Positions 12,506 through 25,700 of a stretch of 64,000 bases of DNA are shown piece after piece (position 1 is the stretch's first letter; each line of letters begins with the position of its first letter). The stretch is from contig NC_091113.1 of NCBI RefSeq assembly GCF_024713975.1, positions 14,830,501-14,894,500 of the forward strand, in the 5' to 3' direction. The translations under genes and the position numbers were made by a program. This DNA is from Paralichthys olivaceus (Eukaryota; Chordata; Actinopteri; Pleuronectiformes; Paralichthyidae). Under the pieces are notes generated by a model. That model worked only from the letters and a program-made list of their open reading frames with translations, was not told the origin of the DNA and did not search any database.

Positions 12506-15500
12506 ATATTTTCACCAAACGTGAGAATATTATTATTGTATCTCCAGAACATTTACTTTTGGCGCTGATCGCGCACAGTAGTCTACGCTCTTATGCACAC
12601 CTGGTGCACAGAGCAAGGCTGGTCTCAAGCCAGATTGTCTAAGTTTCTGTTGTGTACATATGCTCTTGCATTCTTCCTAGCGTGGCCTTCTTGTGTATGG
12701 ACTCTAGTTTGATTACAAGGTTTATGGCATTATTTCCTGCACCTTGGCCAGTTCCCTGCATGATCTCTCATATATGAACGTTTGGTGGCCCAGTAAAGTT
12801 ACTACTCTTTCTTACCTACAGCTGACATCCCAAGTATTATCTGCATCTGAGTCATAACAATAATAATATAATAGTGTCACAATAAACATCTGTTTCAAAT
12901 TTCTTGATAATACATTTCACATTTCAGTCTCAGTTTAAGCAGTAAACCAACCCATCAACTGAACCATTGACCATAAAAATTTTCATGGGGAGTACTATCC
13001 AGCCGATGAAAATAGCTAACACAAAAAAACATGTTTGGAGGTTTCATTCTAAAAAGTAACCACAATGACATTATCAGGGTATCTCAGGGTTGGGCTGGGA
13101 CAATGACAGTTTTTCAAAGAAAGCTACAAACAAGCAGACACAAGGACAGATGCTGTGGAGCACAGAGAAACTGAGGCTTGACATTTACCAGGGACTAAAA
13201 GTCAGGGTATCTCATTCTCAGCTGCACTGCTTTTTGCTGGATCTCATCCAGCTACAAAAAGCTTTTGCAGGGCTGCATCGTGACCACTTTGTACAACATG
13301 TGAAGATTGTGCTCCTCATATTATATGGGTGCTTTATGTGTTCATGCTGCACTAACTGTTTGACCACAAAAAGAACAGAGCACAGTTTATCATAAGCTGC
13401 TTCCAGACATGCACTGTGCACCAGAGATCCTCCGAGTTTCTCCAGAGGAGGTGTATGTGTGAACTCAAATGTTCTACTGAGAGCCTCCAGATTTTCTGCG
13501 GACTTTTCGCAGAATCTGATATGAGTGAATAGCAGGTGATCCCCCGCTGGATTCATGTGGGCGAGTGGGGGAGTTAATGAGGCATCGTACAGGTGATAGA
13601 TGCAAAAATGCAAAAAAGACCATACACGTAGAAGACACCAAAGGAGATGTCAACAAAGTTTTTGGTGAAAGGAGCCGATGCCTGTATTGATGTGCTATTA
13701 ACAAAAACATGTGATCTCTGCAATTGGTTGCTGTTGTGAACGTGTCTGTTTGTTTATTTGTCATCACATTGACAAACGTGAAATGGATCTATTGGCAGAA
13801 ACACTTCTGCATTTCATTTAAGTTGTACGAATTGTTTTATTTACCCTACAATCATCCCTTTATATCAAAATACTTTCTATTTACATCGGGAGCGGGTTTT
13901 CTCTACAGAGTCCACCACTGCACTAGTATTAATAAAGAAGAAACAGTGTATGACGTGAACCATTTACATAAGAGAATAGAGGCATGAGCCATAGGACTTT
14001 AAGAAGCTGCCTTGAAGGGCAATAACACTTATTGCAGAAGCTCAGTATTTGAAGTGAAGTTAAAATTAAAGTGAGAGCCAGAAGGGATTTTCTGGTCTCA
14101 AGGGGGTTATATGTATACTATCAGTGAAAGTATCTGTGACTTTAAATCTCTAAATTAATAATAATTCTTCCAGACATCAGTATTTCAGGAAATTATCAGA
14201 AAATCTATTTTAAGATAAAACTTTGAAGAAAATCAAAAGGCACAAGTGTTAATAGCAGTTTGGGTTCTGACATATCGCCTGTCGCTGCAAAGTTCTCTGG
14301 CTTTTCTTGTGTTACTATGCAACTTTTTATTTGAAATTCAAAGAAAAGAAAAGTTCTAATTTGACCTCTAATGACCTGTTCAAATCTGATATACAGTCTA
14401 GAAGCGCATTGGAACCACCATGCATTGGTTTGAGGGCAATAGGTCAAGCTGATAGTAACTGCCTAACATGGTCTGATGCTCTTCTAAACTGTAAATTTGG
14501 AATTAGAACAGATAAGTCCAACACAAACTTCTTCCCACATGTTCGAATTGGTAATATAAAAAGGGACAGCCCTACCCAGCTTGTAAGGTCGGTTCTTCTC
14601 TAGAAGTTTTACTAAAGGAATAACGAGTCACTGATTTGTTTTTGTGATTTACCTTATCTATATGTGGGTGCCAGTACTCGTCGTGTTGGGTCTTGGCTAC
14701 CGTGCTGTTGATTCTGGAAAAGAAGGTGGGCTTGGTGAGGTACATCAGAGTTGGGTCCAAACCAAACGTCTCAGCGATAACTGTCTGGATTCGCCCACGT
14801 ACGTTTCTGATGATGAAAATCACACAAAACATGTCAGGATCACTTCAAAACCACCATGTGGGCTCTCATCATGTTTTTTGCTATTTCCAACACCCACAAG
14901 ATGCTTCCACAATATATGATGAGCATAATCAATTAACAGATGCAAGGCAAATTCGCAGTGGTTTATGGGATGTGCAAATTATGTTCTATCTTTACCCTTT
15001 TTTCCATTTTCCAATATTTTTTGCTCTGAATCATTCTCATAGCAGGAGATTTACTTCCTGAACCAGAGCCATTCGAAAAGCAATCTGTGGTCTCACCTGT
15101 TATCCACCAAAGTGAGTGAACTGAGGAGGCACCAAAGCGGAGCAACGTCAAGTGTTCACTTGATTTTTGATTTTTAGAAAACGTGAGAGCCCTGGTAATG
15201 AGTTAGGTTTGCTATAATGTTGCAAAAAGTGTCATCTCTTGACTGCACTGTATGTCGCTAGTTCCAAAAAATGTCAGGTATCTCATTTTGAACCAAAACT
15301 CAAAATATAATAAATGCATGATTTATAAGTCACCTGTAAAGCTGGAAATCCTCTTGTGTGAACACGTCCCCGATGAGATCCCCAAAGTACCTGCGGGCAC
15401 ATCACAAAGCCACAGATCGTTCCATGTGCAGACACAGCCAATCAGAGACACATGAGCAGACAGACACAGCGGGGGGGGGGGACGAGATCCTATCTGGCAT

Positions 15501-18500
15501 AAATTAACGATTCACAGCACAGCTTACAGTGTGTCGTTACTAGGGCTCAGCCATCCGAACACAGCAGATACTAAACGTCTGACTGCCTCACATGAAGAGG
15601 TCCCAAGTGGGGCATGAAGGGTGGGAAGAGAGGTGGGTGCTCTATAATCATTGCTGCCTGATTAAAAGCCTGATGGTCCCTGAGGGTTTGATGTCAGCAG
15701 GCTGCCCAATGGGACAGGAGAAAGAAATGGGACGAAACTGAGGGAGAAATTAAGGGAGGGAGAAAGATCATGAGACCAAAATAAAACCGGCTCCTGCTGG
15801 CAATGATGAATGAGGTTGGTATGGATCACTAGACCTGGAGAATACAGGTCATAAGGACCAACATCAGTGAGACTGTTACCATAGTTTATCAAGTTTATTT
15901 ATTGCTTAAGAGAAATTGAATAAAGAGTTGAGGAGTTCCCACCTGTAGATGTTGACAAACTGTTTTCCCATCGATAGTGCTCCAGAGTGCAGGTCCAGTA
16001 TGGAAGCCTGCAGGGGTTATGGTCAAAACAGAAATTAGTGCAAATGATAAATCAGTCTTGGAAAAATAAATAACAGGCCGTTGATGAACACATGCATGAC
16101 ACATTAACCGTTTCAAGGTTCAGCTCTGTTCCCTCTGTGGCTTTCTTGGTTGTCAACTCCTTGGGGACCCTGCTCTGTTTTTTCTCAGGCCAGAAAAGTC
16201 CCCCCTGCTGTTCCCACTCCCTTCACTTAAGTATCTTAACACTCCATAAATAGGTTCTGTATTGGCTGGGGACCAGGCCTGTGGTGGATGGAGAGCAAGG
16301 GGCTAGGGCATGCCAGCGATAGGACTCCACATTTCATCTGCCAGAGCAGCTCATTGTACCAGTCAGCCCTCTAGTGCCAAGAGAGCCCCATCACAGCAGG
16401 GAGTCTGAATAATCTGTCTAAAATATGGGTTTTCTGGGCTGTTTGGTTTAAGCTGATTAACAAATCTGTTCAAATGATCAAATGATCATTTTACCATCAC
16501 CATCAGTGTGTTCAATAAGATTGAGTTGATTCAAGGTAGGGTAAGGGTTACTACAGCTAGTGGTGTCTTTTAAAACACTAGAACTACACCTCTGTCAGCC
16601 AGTTAAATTGTCGGAAATATGAACACTCTGCCCTTCTGTTTCTGTGTTATGGTGTCACAACTGTGATCTTGCAACAAAGCGGACATTTTGGATATAAAGT
16701 TGACAAGGTGTTTATGAATACAACACAGTTTACAATACAATAATGTTATGATGACCTCAAAAACAAAGATTAATGGGCAGTTACCTCTGCCAAGCAGGCC
16801 GTGTTGGTTGGTTTTCTCTGTTTGTTTGTTTGATATGTAGCAGGATTACACAAAAACTACAGAAAGGATTACCACGAAACTTGGTGGAAGGATTTGGTAT
16901 AGACCAGGAAGAACCCACTGAATTTTGGTCAGGGGGCAGATCCAGGATTTGTTTTGTTTTTTTACATTCTTTAAAATGTTGGCATCAACATTTTCCTTGA
17001 ATTCTCAGATAATGATTCATGGTGATGACAAGAAGCATCTTTAGAGGACTGATATTTATGGGTGTGTGAAGTTTGGGGCAGATCCAAATAAGGACAGTTG
17101 GGCCTTGGCAGAGGTGTGCTCTCGACTAAGAGACAATCTAGTTGTTTCCTGTAATGTATTACCTTCCTAGTTTTTTCTTCATTTAGCTGCCTGATATGTC
17201 ATACTTATGTTTATGTCATGCTTTAATAAATGGTCAGCAAAGATTTTGGAAAGAACATGCAAAACCCCCAAACTGGCCTCATATAAAGGAACATGGAGAA
17301 AGGACACATCCAGACAATCAACACAAAGTTCCAAAGTGTTTATCACTGCTTCATCATTATATTTTTCCAATCATTTAATTTATGATGTACTTACTCCTCC
17401 CTCTGAACCAGCCAGTGCTAGCCCCCTCTCAGCCAGCCTGTGTGTCAGAGACAGAAAGCATAAAAATATTCACCTGCACAACACAGACAGGGGACAATGA
17501 CTGGAAAAACAAAGAGGGAGAGACAGAGAGGAGTCACCCTGCACTCTTACCTCCTGAGGATCTGAGCCTCCTCCCTCGTTACCACGCTGTCTGTAACTGC
17601 ACGGCCACACGTCTGAGGGGTGCATCCTGGGAGAGACATGAGCAAGAGACGGTTTGAAAAACAATAGCACAGTGTCTTCATGCACTTTCCTCGGTTTTTG
17701 GATGCTCTGGGCCCAAGAAAGAGAGAAGGTGGTTAGCTGAAGAAGAAAATGCAAGGTAAGGAATTCATCAGAGTTCTGTTCATTAACGCCACATTCAGCT
17801 CTTCTCTGCAACAACTGTAATATATTGCTCGAAGCTGGAGCCTCCTGCTGTGTTTTATTTGGACACTGGATATGCACAGTTTGTATTCTGAGCAGCCCAC
17901 ATATTTAACAAGACAAATTTCCAATTTGTCCTCTTCTTTTTGCTTCAAAACCGCCTCTTATTTCACAGGCGCTTAGGCAGACAGCTTAATCCAGTAGATT
18001 TGGACGTATCTGCATAATAACTGATGCATTTTTTGAGTTTTAGAGAAACAAGTAAGTTTGAAGTAAGATAAGAAAGGAAAAATAGGAAGCAGTGGGAAAT
18101 GTTTGTCATTAAGTAGAATATTCCATCATTTATTTACTGATTCTCCTACTTAAGACCATTTGGAATGAGTAGCCAATGTCATTGTTCAAATGGAAAGATG
18201 AGTCGTTCATCCATCACCTATCTGACCATGGCCCTCCTGCTCACTGCCACTCAAACACAGAGCTGAGTTAGTCGATCAAAAGAAAACGATTCACCAACTA
18301 TTTTGATAATCAATAAATTCTAAGGTGTGAAGTTCCCAAAACCCCAGTTTTACATGTGTGAGTTTTTTAAAATCTGCCCTTTGGAAAGCATGATTTAATG
18401 ATTTAAAATCCTGTTTGCATGTGGAAAAGGGGCTTGAACACAGAGGAAAGCATTTGTTTTGCAAAATATGAGTTAGTGTGGTCAGGGCATTAGTTTTAAC

Positions 18501-21500
18501 ATGGTTTCCCTCCCTGTGCCATTGGAGAGTTTAAAGTAAGTGTTATAAGCTGACATCTTAAATGAGTGTCTTCTGGAGCATTTAAAACCATCATTTTATA
18601 TCAGTGTCATTGAGGCAGATTTATTAACGGGCTCAGTAAAAGTTAGTTTTGTGACAGAAATGTTACTTGCTCAGACCTGTAACATTTCTTCAACCTATCC
18701 ATGCAGGTCTTGAACTTAATGCTGTTGAATTCTTGCAGCACAAGGTTTATTACACAGAGAGAACGAACACACCAGCTCATTGGAAACCATTTCTGTTTGG
18801 TAGACATCATTTTACGTCAGAGAATCTTTTCTTGTCAGAACCAGCTGTGAAAATAAATGTCCCTTCTTATGCTGTAGGTAAAGAAAGACGTATAGCCAAC
18901 AGCACTTATCACACCTTATATTTTCAGCTTTCATCCTCGCCAACTGCAATGATGAATGAATGAATAAATAAATGGGAGCAAATAAGGAATGCAATTTGAG
19001 TCCCAGCTGAAGCTCCAGTCAGATGTTATAAAACAGGGAGAACAGCGAAACTGATGACGAATTTATCACTAGAAGCGTGGTGTCAGCATCCTTCACGCTA
19101 ATAATGATCTTTAGTGGCGTAAACAGACACACACACCTGTGAGAGAAGAGAGAGCCTTCTTCCTTCATATCATTAAATAATTTCCAGCAGTGACACCTAG
19201 CAGCATCAAGCATTTTACGTAAATGTCCTTTCTTGTTGAAAATGGCAGTGACGATCTTTGGATACCAATGTGTGCGTGACTGACCCATTTATTAGGAGCT
19301 TTCTGAAGCCAGCAGTGTTGAATATTTCATGTCTGAAAAGGGGCGTCTGAGTCTGGATTCTTTTTCAATGCTCCTTTCCTTTGCCATGATTGTAACGTAC
19401 TCGACTCCAGTTGCTTTTAATGTGCTATATAAATATATCTGACTTGACTTGGCAAAAGTCCCACAGGTCATGCACGTATATATAATGCAACACCATTTTT
19501 TATGAATCATAAAATAGCCTCTTTAAAACCAGTTTTGTGAAACACTAACTTGGAATAGAGAGAATGTTTCCTCCTTCATTCCCACTCCTCACCTCTGTTC
19601 TTGTACTTTGGTGAGTGGGTACAATCTCCTGTGAGAAGTGTGTAAGTGACTGACAGTCGCAATTTAATGAGTCAGAGACAGGACCAGCAGGTTTTAGAGA
19701 AATGCTGAACTGTAGATCGGTTGAAAAGAGTAATTAAAAACCAGCTTTTATCTCCCATATTCAGTGAGGAAACTTTTAAGTTTGGTGCATTGGCTACAGC
19801 TGGGGATCATGGGTAATATACACCTTTCAGCTGTTTCAGTTCAGTGAGTGTGAGTACGCAATCAGAGCTCCAGTTAACACATTGATCATCTACATGAACA
19901 TGAACACAGAGCCCAACAGAATCAATCACCACGTGTGGCTGCAGAGGGCGCTGTTGCTCAGTAAAAGTTACATAGTGCTGCTTTAAAGGAGTTTTTATTT
20001 TACACCCTTATTTCCGTTTAGTTTTAACTTTGTTTGAACTGAAGCCACACCCATATTTAAAAGAGGAATCTCCACTTCATAGTCAAACATGCTTAACATC
20101 AGCAAATGTCAGCAGTGCCTGAGACTATTTGAACTCAGCTTACTGCTCTGGTGTGTTTGAGATGTTTTACCTTAGATTTCAAGTGTATGAGCTGGTCCCT
20201 ATTTGCTTCCACACAACTACTGTGTAGGTTTCAAGCATTAATTCAGTGGACCCCGTCCCCCTTGGTCAAAACTTCACTTCTACTAATATTATGATCACAT
20301 AGGCTTGTGCTATGTTGCCATCTAGTGGGTTCTACGCCGATTCACAGAGAAATCGGGAGAACTTGTTTGACTGTTAATGATTTTAAAACATTATGCAAAG
20401 TGCCACTGGTTTAACAAGTTTTTTTTTCATAAAATAGTTTTGGCCTCATCCCATCCCACTTATGTCTACACAGCAGATGGTTGCCAGCTAACTCCCAGAA
20501 ACACTGTTGTGCAAGGACCGGAGCCTCACCTGGATAGCGTTTGTAGTTCTCATAGTCTTCAGAGCACTCGACTGTAAAGACTCTGGGTTGAGGAGAGACC
20601 AGCTCACCCTGTCTGACCAGTGTTTCTGTAACATCACGGTCCAGAGAGCTCATGTACCACCACGTAGAAGCCCCGCACGCAGACAGCACCAACAGTAGCA
20701 AGGCCATGAGTCCTCGGTACCCCCTCCATGCAGATCCCTGCCTCAAAGCATTACCTCTGACGGGACAAAAAAAAAGATCAGGTCTCCTTCATTAGGCTGA
20801 TTGTAGCAGTGTTGTCAATTTTACATTCGAAATGAAGAACTGGTGCAGAAAGTGCTTTTATCCTTAATTTAATTTCTCACACAGTCTAGATCAGGGATTC
20901 TGAACGAGCGGTTATACTACTTCAATATGAGCCAGCATTTAGGCTTTCTGATATGTAGCAATACAGAATAAACAATACAGAAAAGATGTATGTATGCATA
21001 CATACAGACATACATATATACTGGTCAACATCATATCAGTATTCAAGAGTTGTTACTGCTTATTAGTCTTATTACTTATTTATAGTCTATTTGAGAATGA
21101 TGGAAACATTTCCTATTTATTTGTTACTGATCTTATGTATTTCGTATTCTATGTCAGCATGAATTTATATCAATACAAGTATAAATTCATTGATTTGTTT
21201 ATTTAAGCAGATATTCATACTTTCATTAAACTGTTTGTTAAAGAGCTTTTTTTCCAGATTTTAATGAAGTCTACAGTGTCAGTGTGATATGTGGCACTAG
21301 CCCAGATAATAACAGCTGTAAGTCACATTCATGCACAGCAAAGACAAATCAGGCGTTATCACGTTGTTCTTCTGTCTGTCTCTGTAGTGTCAGTAGCAGC
21401 TTGTCAGTAGCAGCTTGTCAGTGCTGGGTGCAGGAGAAAGTGTCACCTCCCTGTGCATGATGGCAGGAACCTGACAGAAGCTCACACAGCAAACTACCAT

Positions 21501-21584
21501 CGTTCCTTTCACCTACCTTTTAATTTTCTTTTCTATCTCTGTGGCATTGGCGCCCTTCGGGTTCCTCATACGCACAAGCGCCAT
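3723..21584 (-). CDS. ogfod3: OGFOD3, 2-oxoglutarate and iron-dependent oxygenase domain protein 3
   Basis: Nine coding exons on the minus strand: 21517-21584, 20530-20756, 17551-17626, 17395-17437, 15943-16007, 15334-15390, 14653-14806, 12214-12337 and 3723-3859. Phases agree throughout and give 316 residues; human OGFOD3 has 319. A type II membrane anchor lies at about residues 38-57, followed by the conserved CSEDY segment and then the oxygenase domain. The iron ligands are visible: H227 and D229 in WHPHID, and distal H285 in SENLHRVEKV. R295 is placed to bind 2-oxoglutarate. The family is predicted to be a single-pass membrane dioxygenase; its substrate is not established. The last intron, 3860-12213, is filled with repeats. 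It is head-to-head with HEXD, and its start codon context is AAAATGGCG. Confidence 0.95.
3913..4045 (-). repeat. dispersed teleost repeat, minus copy
   Basis: The segment begins with the 'TTTAAAGGAAGAGTTCAACA' type end that recurs at the edges of repeats in many fish genomes, and reaches the 'agctggggtcagga...cttaacatagcttag' part. A similar sequence in the opposite orientation lies at 5280-5420. It is inside the last OGFOD3 intron. Confidence 0.45.
5280..5420 (+). repeat. dispersed teleost repeat, plus copy
   Basis: The segment reads 'cgctaagctaggcgagcca', then 'ctgactccagctctgtactt', and runs on to 'aaaataagcttatccctcgg'. It matches in inverted orientation the copy at 3913-4045. The two could be independent insertions or the two ends of one element about 1.5 kb long. 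Confidence 0.45.
5903..5964 (+). repeat. (GT)31 microsatellite
   Basis: A perfect run of 31 GT units inside the last OGFOD3 intron. It is long enough to be highly polymorphic. Confidence 0.98.
8640..8985. repeat. diverged dispersed repeat fragment
   Basis: Phrases such as 'caggtgagggtctgaacgaa' and 'gatcgactggtaaaccc' are diverged forms of a high-copy teleost sequence. Its parent element is uncertain, possibly a LINE. No intact frame is present. It abuts the terminal inverted repeat that starts at 8990. Confidence 0.4.
8990..10316. mobile_element. non-autonomous DNA-transposon-like element with inverted ends
   Basis: The left end reads CAGACCTGGTGTTAACAT and the right end, on the other strand, CAGACCTGGTATTAACAT. 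The similarity continues for roughly 30 bases (ATCCTGAG... on both sides). The 1.3 kb interior has a pyrimidine-rich block at 9420-9760 and no transposase frame. The inverted ends point to a MITE-like element or two nearby solo copies. It sits in the last OGFOD3 intron. Confidence 0.5.
10420..10520 (+). repeat. possible LINE ORF2 tail fragment
   Basis: The translation around 'NAASLDSFKKLL' resembles the C-terminal tail of fish L2/CR1-type reverse transcriptase frames (SxDSFKxxLKTxL). Only a short piece is seen, so the assignment is weak. Confidence 0.3.
12467..12503 (+). repeat. (TG)18 microsatellite
   Basis: A perfect TG run lying about 130 bases upstream, in the OGFOD3 sense, of the exon at 12214-12337. 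It therefore sits in the intron upstream of that exon. Confidence 0.95.
13390..13650. repeat. dispersed repeat, 'cttccagacatgcactg' family
   Basis: The 'cttccagacatgcactg...ctccgagtttctccagagga' text recurs in related forms at 37360-37460 and 51690-52130. These look like members of one non-autonomous fish element. Ends are not resolved. Confidence 0.4.
16784..17114 (+). mobile_element. MITE-like element, family A copy 1
   Basis: It begins CCTCTGCCAAG and ends CTTGGCAGAGG, which are inverted repeats. The interior has the family hallmarks: a gtttgtttgtttg run, 'cacgaaacttggtggaagga', 'gcagatccaggat' and 'gggccttggcagagg'. There is no open frame. Related copies lie at 23285-23443, 30148-30382, 55446-56478 and 60252-60584 (the last inverted). 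Confidence 0.65.
19381..19455 (+). repeat. L2-like LINE or SINE 3' tail
   Basis: The text 'taatgtgctatataaatata' followed by 'ctgacttgacttgg' matches the usual 3' end of fish L2-type elements and the SINEs that borrow it. Only the tail is present. Confidence 0.45.
21392..21424 (+). repeat. 15-base tandem duplication
   Basis: The word 'tcagtagcagcttg' occurs twice in direct succession with a third partial copy, in OGFOD3 intron 1. It is a small slippage event. Confidence 0.7.
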
Positions 21585-22500
21585 TTTGACTCAGGACTCC
21601 TGCTACGTAGCATTTAGAAGATGTTTGAATGTTGTTATCTGTCTGTCTTCACTAAACACACACAGGACCGAGCCCACAGCATGTCCCTGACTCGCTACAC
21701 TTCCGGGTGGAAGTCAAGCGGCCCGCTCATTGGCTCTCTCTGGAAAAGACCGTTCAAACACAACTGCCAGCTGTAAACCCCCTGACTGCACTCGCAGCTC
21801 CTCGCTCATATATCATCTTTATACACAGTCTATGTTTATAATCTTTATATACAGTCTATGTGTATAAAATACAGGATTAGCTTCTCTGGGCTAAACTCTA
21901 ACATCATGTAGCAGCCGCTCTGCGATCCACTGCTCTGCCCGCTCAGACTGAAGTAATCGACCACCTACACCGCTCATTTGCATCGAGACAACAACGAGCA
22001 CGACGATAAAAAACGGCCTGAAATTAATAATTAAATTATATTAAATGGCCGATTCCAACCAAAATGAAAGAAAAGCAGTTTAGAATGATACAAAAAGGAA
22101 AATGTTCGGTTTTGGTGTGGATCCATGTGGTTTTTGTTTGGATGAGCCTGAATCTATCGAACACACAGTTAAACACTGGCAGAGATAATCTATCGTTTAA
22201 TGCTTTTCAAATTTTGATTCTTAGGGATGTTCTCCCAAGAAGGTGTCGAACATGATCAACAGTATTATCACGTACATAAAAGTAAATGGAAGAACAGTAA
22301 ACCCTCCCTAATATGTTTTAAAAATAAATGCAAACATTACTTATTATCTATAAAGACAATATCGGAGAATAGCATGTTCTACAATGTCTAAGTCTCTTAA
22401 ATGTTAAGTTTTAAAAGACCGGACTTCGCTGAAGAATATAGTTTACTCGTGTGATTCACAATGTTTTCCAGGAGGGGGCGGTATTTCACCCTTTCTTTGT
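21585..22500. promoter_or_regulatory. shared OGFOD3/HEXD promoter interval
   Basis: The two genes are transcribed away from this interval. Close to the OGFOD3 start are an ETS-type CTTCCGG at about 21699-21706 and an inverted CCAAT box (ATTGG) at 21729-21733. Near the HEXD side is a GC box (GGGGGCGG) at 22474-22481. No TATA box is obvious for either gene. The middle, 21820-22440, is AT-rich and contains a short duplicated 'ttatatacagtctatg' word; I see nothing else in it. Confidence 0.5.
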
Positions 22501-22713
22501 TTACCAGCCATGTAACGTAAGGAGAAGAAGGAAGTGATCGTGCAGGATCAGTCAGGTGATCTAACTCAACAACATCCTCCTCAGAGTCATGGCTCTGTGA
22601 TCCGATCCAGTGTCCAGTGTCTCAACCTCCACAGTCCTGGTGAGTCACACTCTTTGTGTCAAAGAAGAAAAACACAGCAGAAACCTCAGGCTGCGTTTAT
22701 TTCCTGCAGCAGC

Positions 22714-25700
22714 ATGAAGAGTCCACCGTGGCCAGGAGGGAAGAAACTGGTTCACCTGGATCTGAAAGGTGCCCCTCCCAGATCAGAGTACCTCCATGAA
22801 GTAAGAGCACGCACGCACACACGCACGTCTTTCTATAGTTGTGAGGACACTCATTCACATAATGCATTCCCTAACCATAACCATCACAACTTAATGCCTA
22901 ACCCTGACCTAAACCTAATTCTAACCCTAAAACCAAGTCTCAACCCTCAAACAGCCCATTGACTTTGTGAGGACCAGCCAAAATGTCCTCACAATGATGG
23001 TATCGAACTAAAATTGGCCCTCCATAACTATAGTCACACATACACACACACACTGTCTCTGTCTGTCTGTCTCTGTAAACCTCCACCTTCCCTCTCCTCA
23101 GCTGATCTCGCTGTTCTCTCAGCTGGGAGTGGATGGCCTGCTGGTGGAGTATGAGGACACGTTTCCATATGAGGGGGAGCTGAAGCTGCTGCAGGCCACA
23201 GCACAGCCTGCCTACAGGTGCAGTGTTCCACATGTGCCTTATTTATTCCTCTCTCTTATAATTATCTGCATTTTTCTTTTTTTTTACCAGAGACTAATTC
23301 TTGGATCTTGATGAACAGAATTAGCCATGTTTAGGAGACTGGTATTTATGAGTGTGTACAATTGGATGCAGATCCAAATCAAAATCCAGTTCTGTTGAAT
23401 TTAAATGTGGTTGTACAAGGGGACTGTTGGACCTAGGCGGAGGTTTTCACTCGAGTAAACAAGTGACAGGTAATAATGGACAATGAAGACAGGAATTTGT
23501 ACAACCCTGTCCAACACAAACTCTGGATGGCACCTGTGTAAGAATCTGGCCTCAGTAATGTCTCCACACAATAACACACATTCCATTACACAAAGGATCT
23601 GTGAAGTGATTGTTCATATGAGGATCTTTCCTGTGCAGCTTTTATAGGACATTCATTAGAATATTCACAATGAATCCGAGAGAAGCTGAATGTCAGGTAT
23701 TTTGTAATCAGACACTGGAGAGGAAAGGACATAATGTTGTGGTAATGTAACCGCATTAACCCTGTGGCATGAAATTTTCCATTCAGCACTGCTATTTTCA
23801 TTACTATTGATTGTTATGTATTATTAGAGCTATAGATAAAATCCTCATCGTGTAGTGAGAACCTGTTATACAGTTATGATCCTTCCTGTGTGGGATGGAA
23901 GTAATATTTCATGTGCAAGTCTGATGTGCCGTAACAAGCTTTGATTCATGAAGTTCGGTAAGTGAGTCTGTTCACCGTGTGCTGTGTTTCCAGTCGAGAG
24001 GAGGTTCTATCCATGCAGGTGTTTGCCAGGTCGAAGGGCATGGACGTCATCCCGCTGGTGCAGACGTTTGGCCACATGGAGGTGAGGCAGACATATAGAA
24101 CTTTATTGTCATTGGATGAACAGCTCTTGTTTTCGATGGGGTCTCCAAACACGTACAAATAAGAAAAAGTACAAGTGACAATAATATGAAACGCAACAGT
24201 TGCAGAACAAACAAGAGAACAGAGTAAGGAGGGAAAGGACAAAAGATACGGCCTTGGACTAAAAATCCATGATTTCCTAAAAAAAACTGCGACATCATTG
24301 CTGAAAAAGTAAGCAATTTCCTATAAAATGAGAAAATATTTTTGAATGAGCTCAATGAGGACAGAGAACAGATATTTAAAGTCAACTTATCCTGCTCTCT
24401 CAGTTACAACTGTTCACGACGTGGCTACAGCTGCTCAGATTTGGAGTTCACCACCAGGCACTGTTTGTGGCTTCTCTGTCATAGTTTGTGCTGAAGCATC
24501 GGCCCATGTGGGGCCTCAGAGAGGTGCCGCACTGCGTGGGCACCCTGAATCCACACGCAGAGGACGGGGTGAGGATAGTGATGGAGATGCTGAGGCAGGT
24601 GGTGGAGCTGCATCCTGGTCTCAACACGCTGCACATCGGAGCAGACGAGGTGAGGACTTTTTTTATTTCTACCAGCTGTGTAGTCATCACTGGGCTACCA
24701 CCATCACTCATGTGCTTGCCCTCTAGGTGTACATGCTTGGTGAAGGGGAGCAGTCAAAGGAGTGGTTGGCCTCCTCCCCAGAATGTACAGTGCAGCAACT
24801 TTTCCTGAATCACGTGACCAAGATCGCCAAGGCCATCAAGGAGGCGTGGCCGGACATGAGCATCATAATGTGGGATGATATGATGAGGAGTATGAGCCAG
24901 GACACGCTCAAGGGTGAGGAAGAACCGCTGGTTCTCACTAAAGCAGAGCTATTGTTGCAGTTTAAGGATTTCACGTTTAAAGTAACTGTGCCCAAGGAAC
25001 TAGTAAATATAAAGAACACAGTCAGCTATAGCAAAAGAAGCCCCATGGAATAGAGGCAAAACAGCCCTGAGAAAGAGTCAACAGAAGAGAAATAAATGAA
25101 GAAGATGTACAGCGAATAAAACGCACTTCTGTGAAAGAATAGATTATTTAAGTGAGTAAAATTAAATACATTAAAAAATGTATTTAAAGGAATAAAATCT
25201 GAAGATAATAAAGTTAATAAATCAAGTGAATTAAAAAAATATACCGAATGATAAAACAGGCTTAAAATAGATAAATGGTCAAATAAATAAATAAAATTCA
25301 TTTGAAAGCCTGACTTAAAGGTAGATCTTGAGTTTGCTTTTAAAAATATCAACACTGTGCTGCCCTCAGGTTTTCAAGAAGGCTGTTTCAGAGGCATGGT
25401 CCATAGTAATAAAATAAATAAATAAAAATAAATATCATTGTAAAATTGCCCTCATTGTGTTGAAGGCCTGCTTGGTCTTCCATTTGAAGGACCATTGCTG
25501 TTTTTTGGTATCATTGCATCCAAATGTCTCTTAATTTGAACGTTTCTATTCATTCTTTAGCAGTTTCAAACTTATTTTCTTTTTTTAAACAGCCAGTGGT
25601 CTCGTAGGACTTGTCCAGCCTATGTTGTGGGACTACACCCCTGACCTGGATGTGGACAGAACTGGTAGGGACTGTTAACCATCAGAATTGGTGATACATT

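Noticed and set aside
12560-12840. Stretch considered as a possible solo LTR
   Set aside because: I could not find paired ends, a primer-binding site or a flanking duplication, so no element is called.
22534-22962. 142-codon frame extending upstream of the HEXD start
   Set aside because: It runs through a good donor (22640) and acceptor (22709) and past the exon 1 donor (22801) into a telomere-like repeat. The family start is the Met at 22714.
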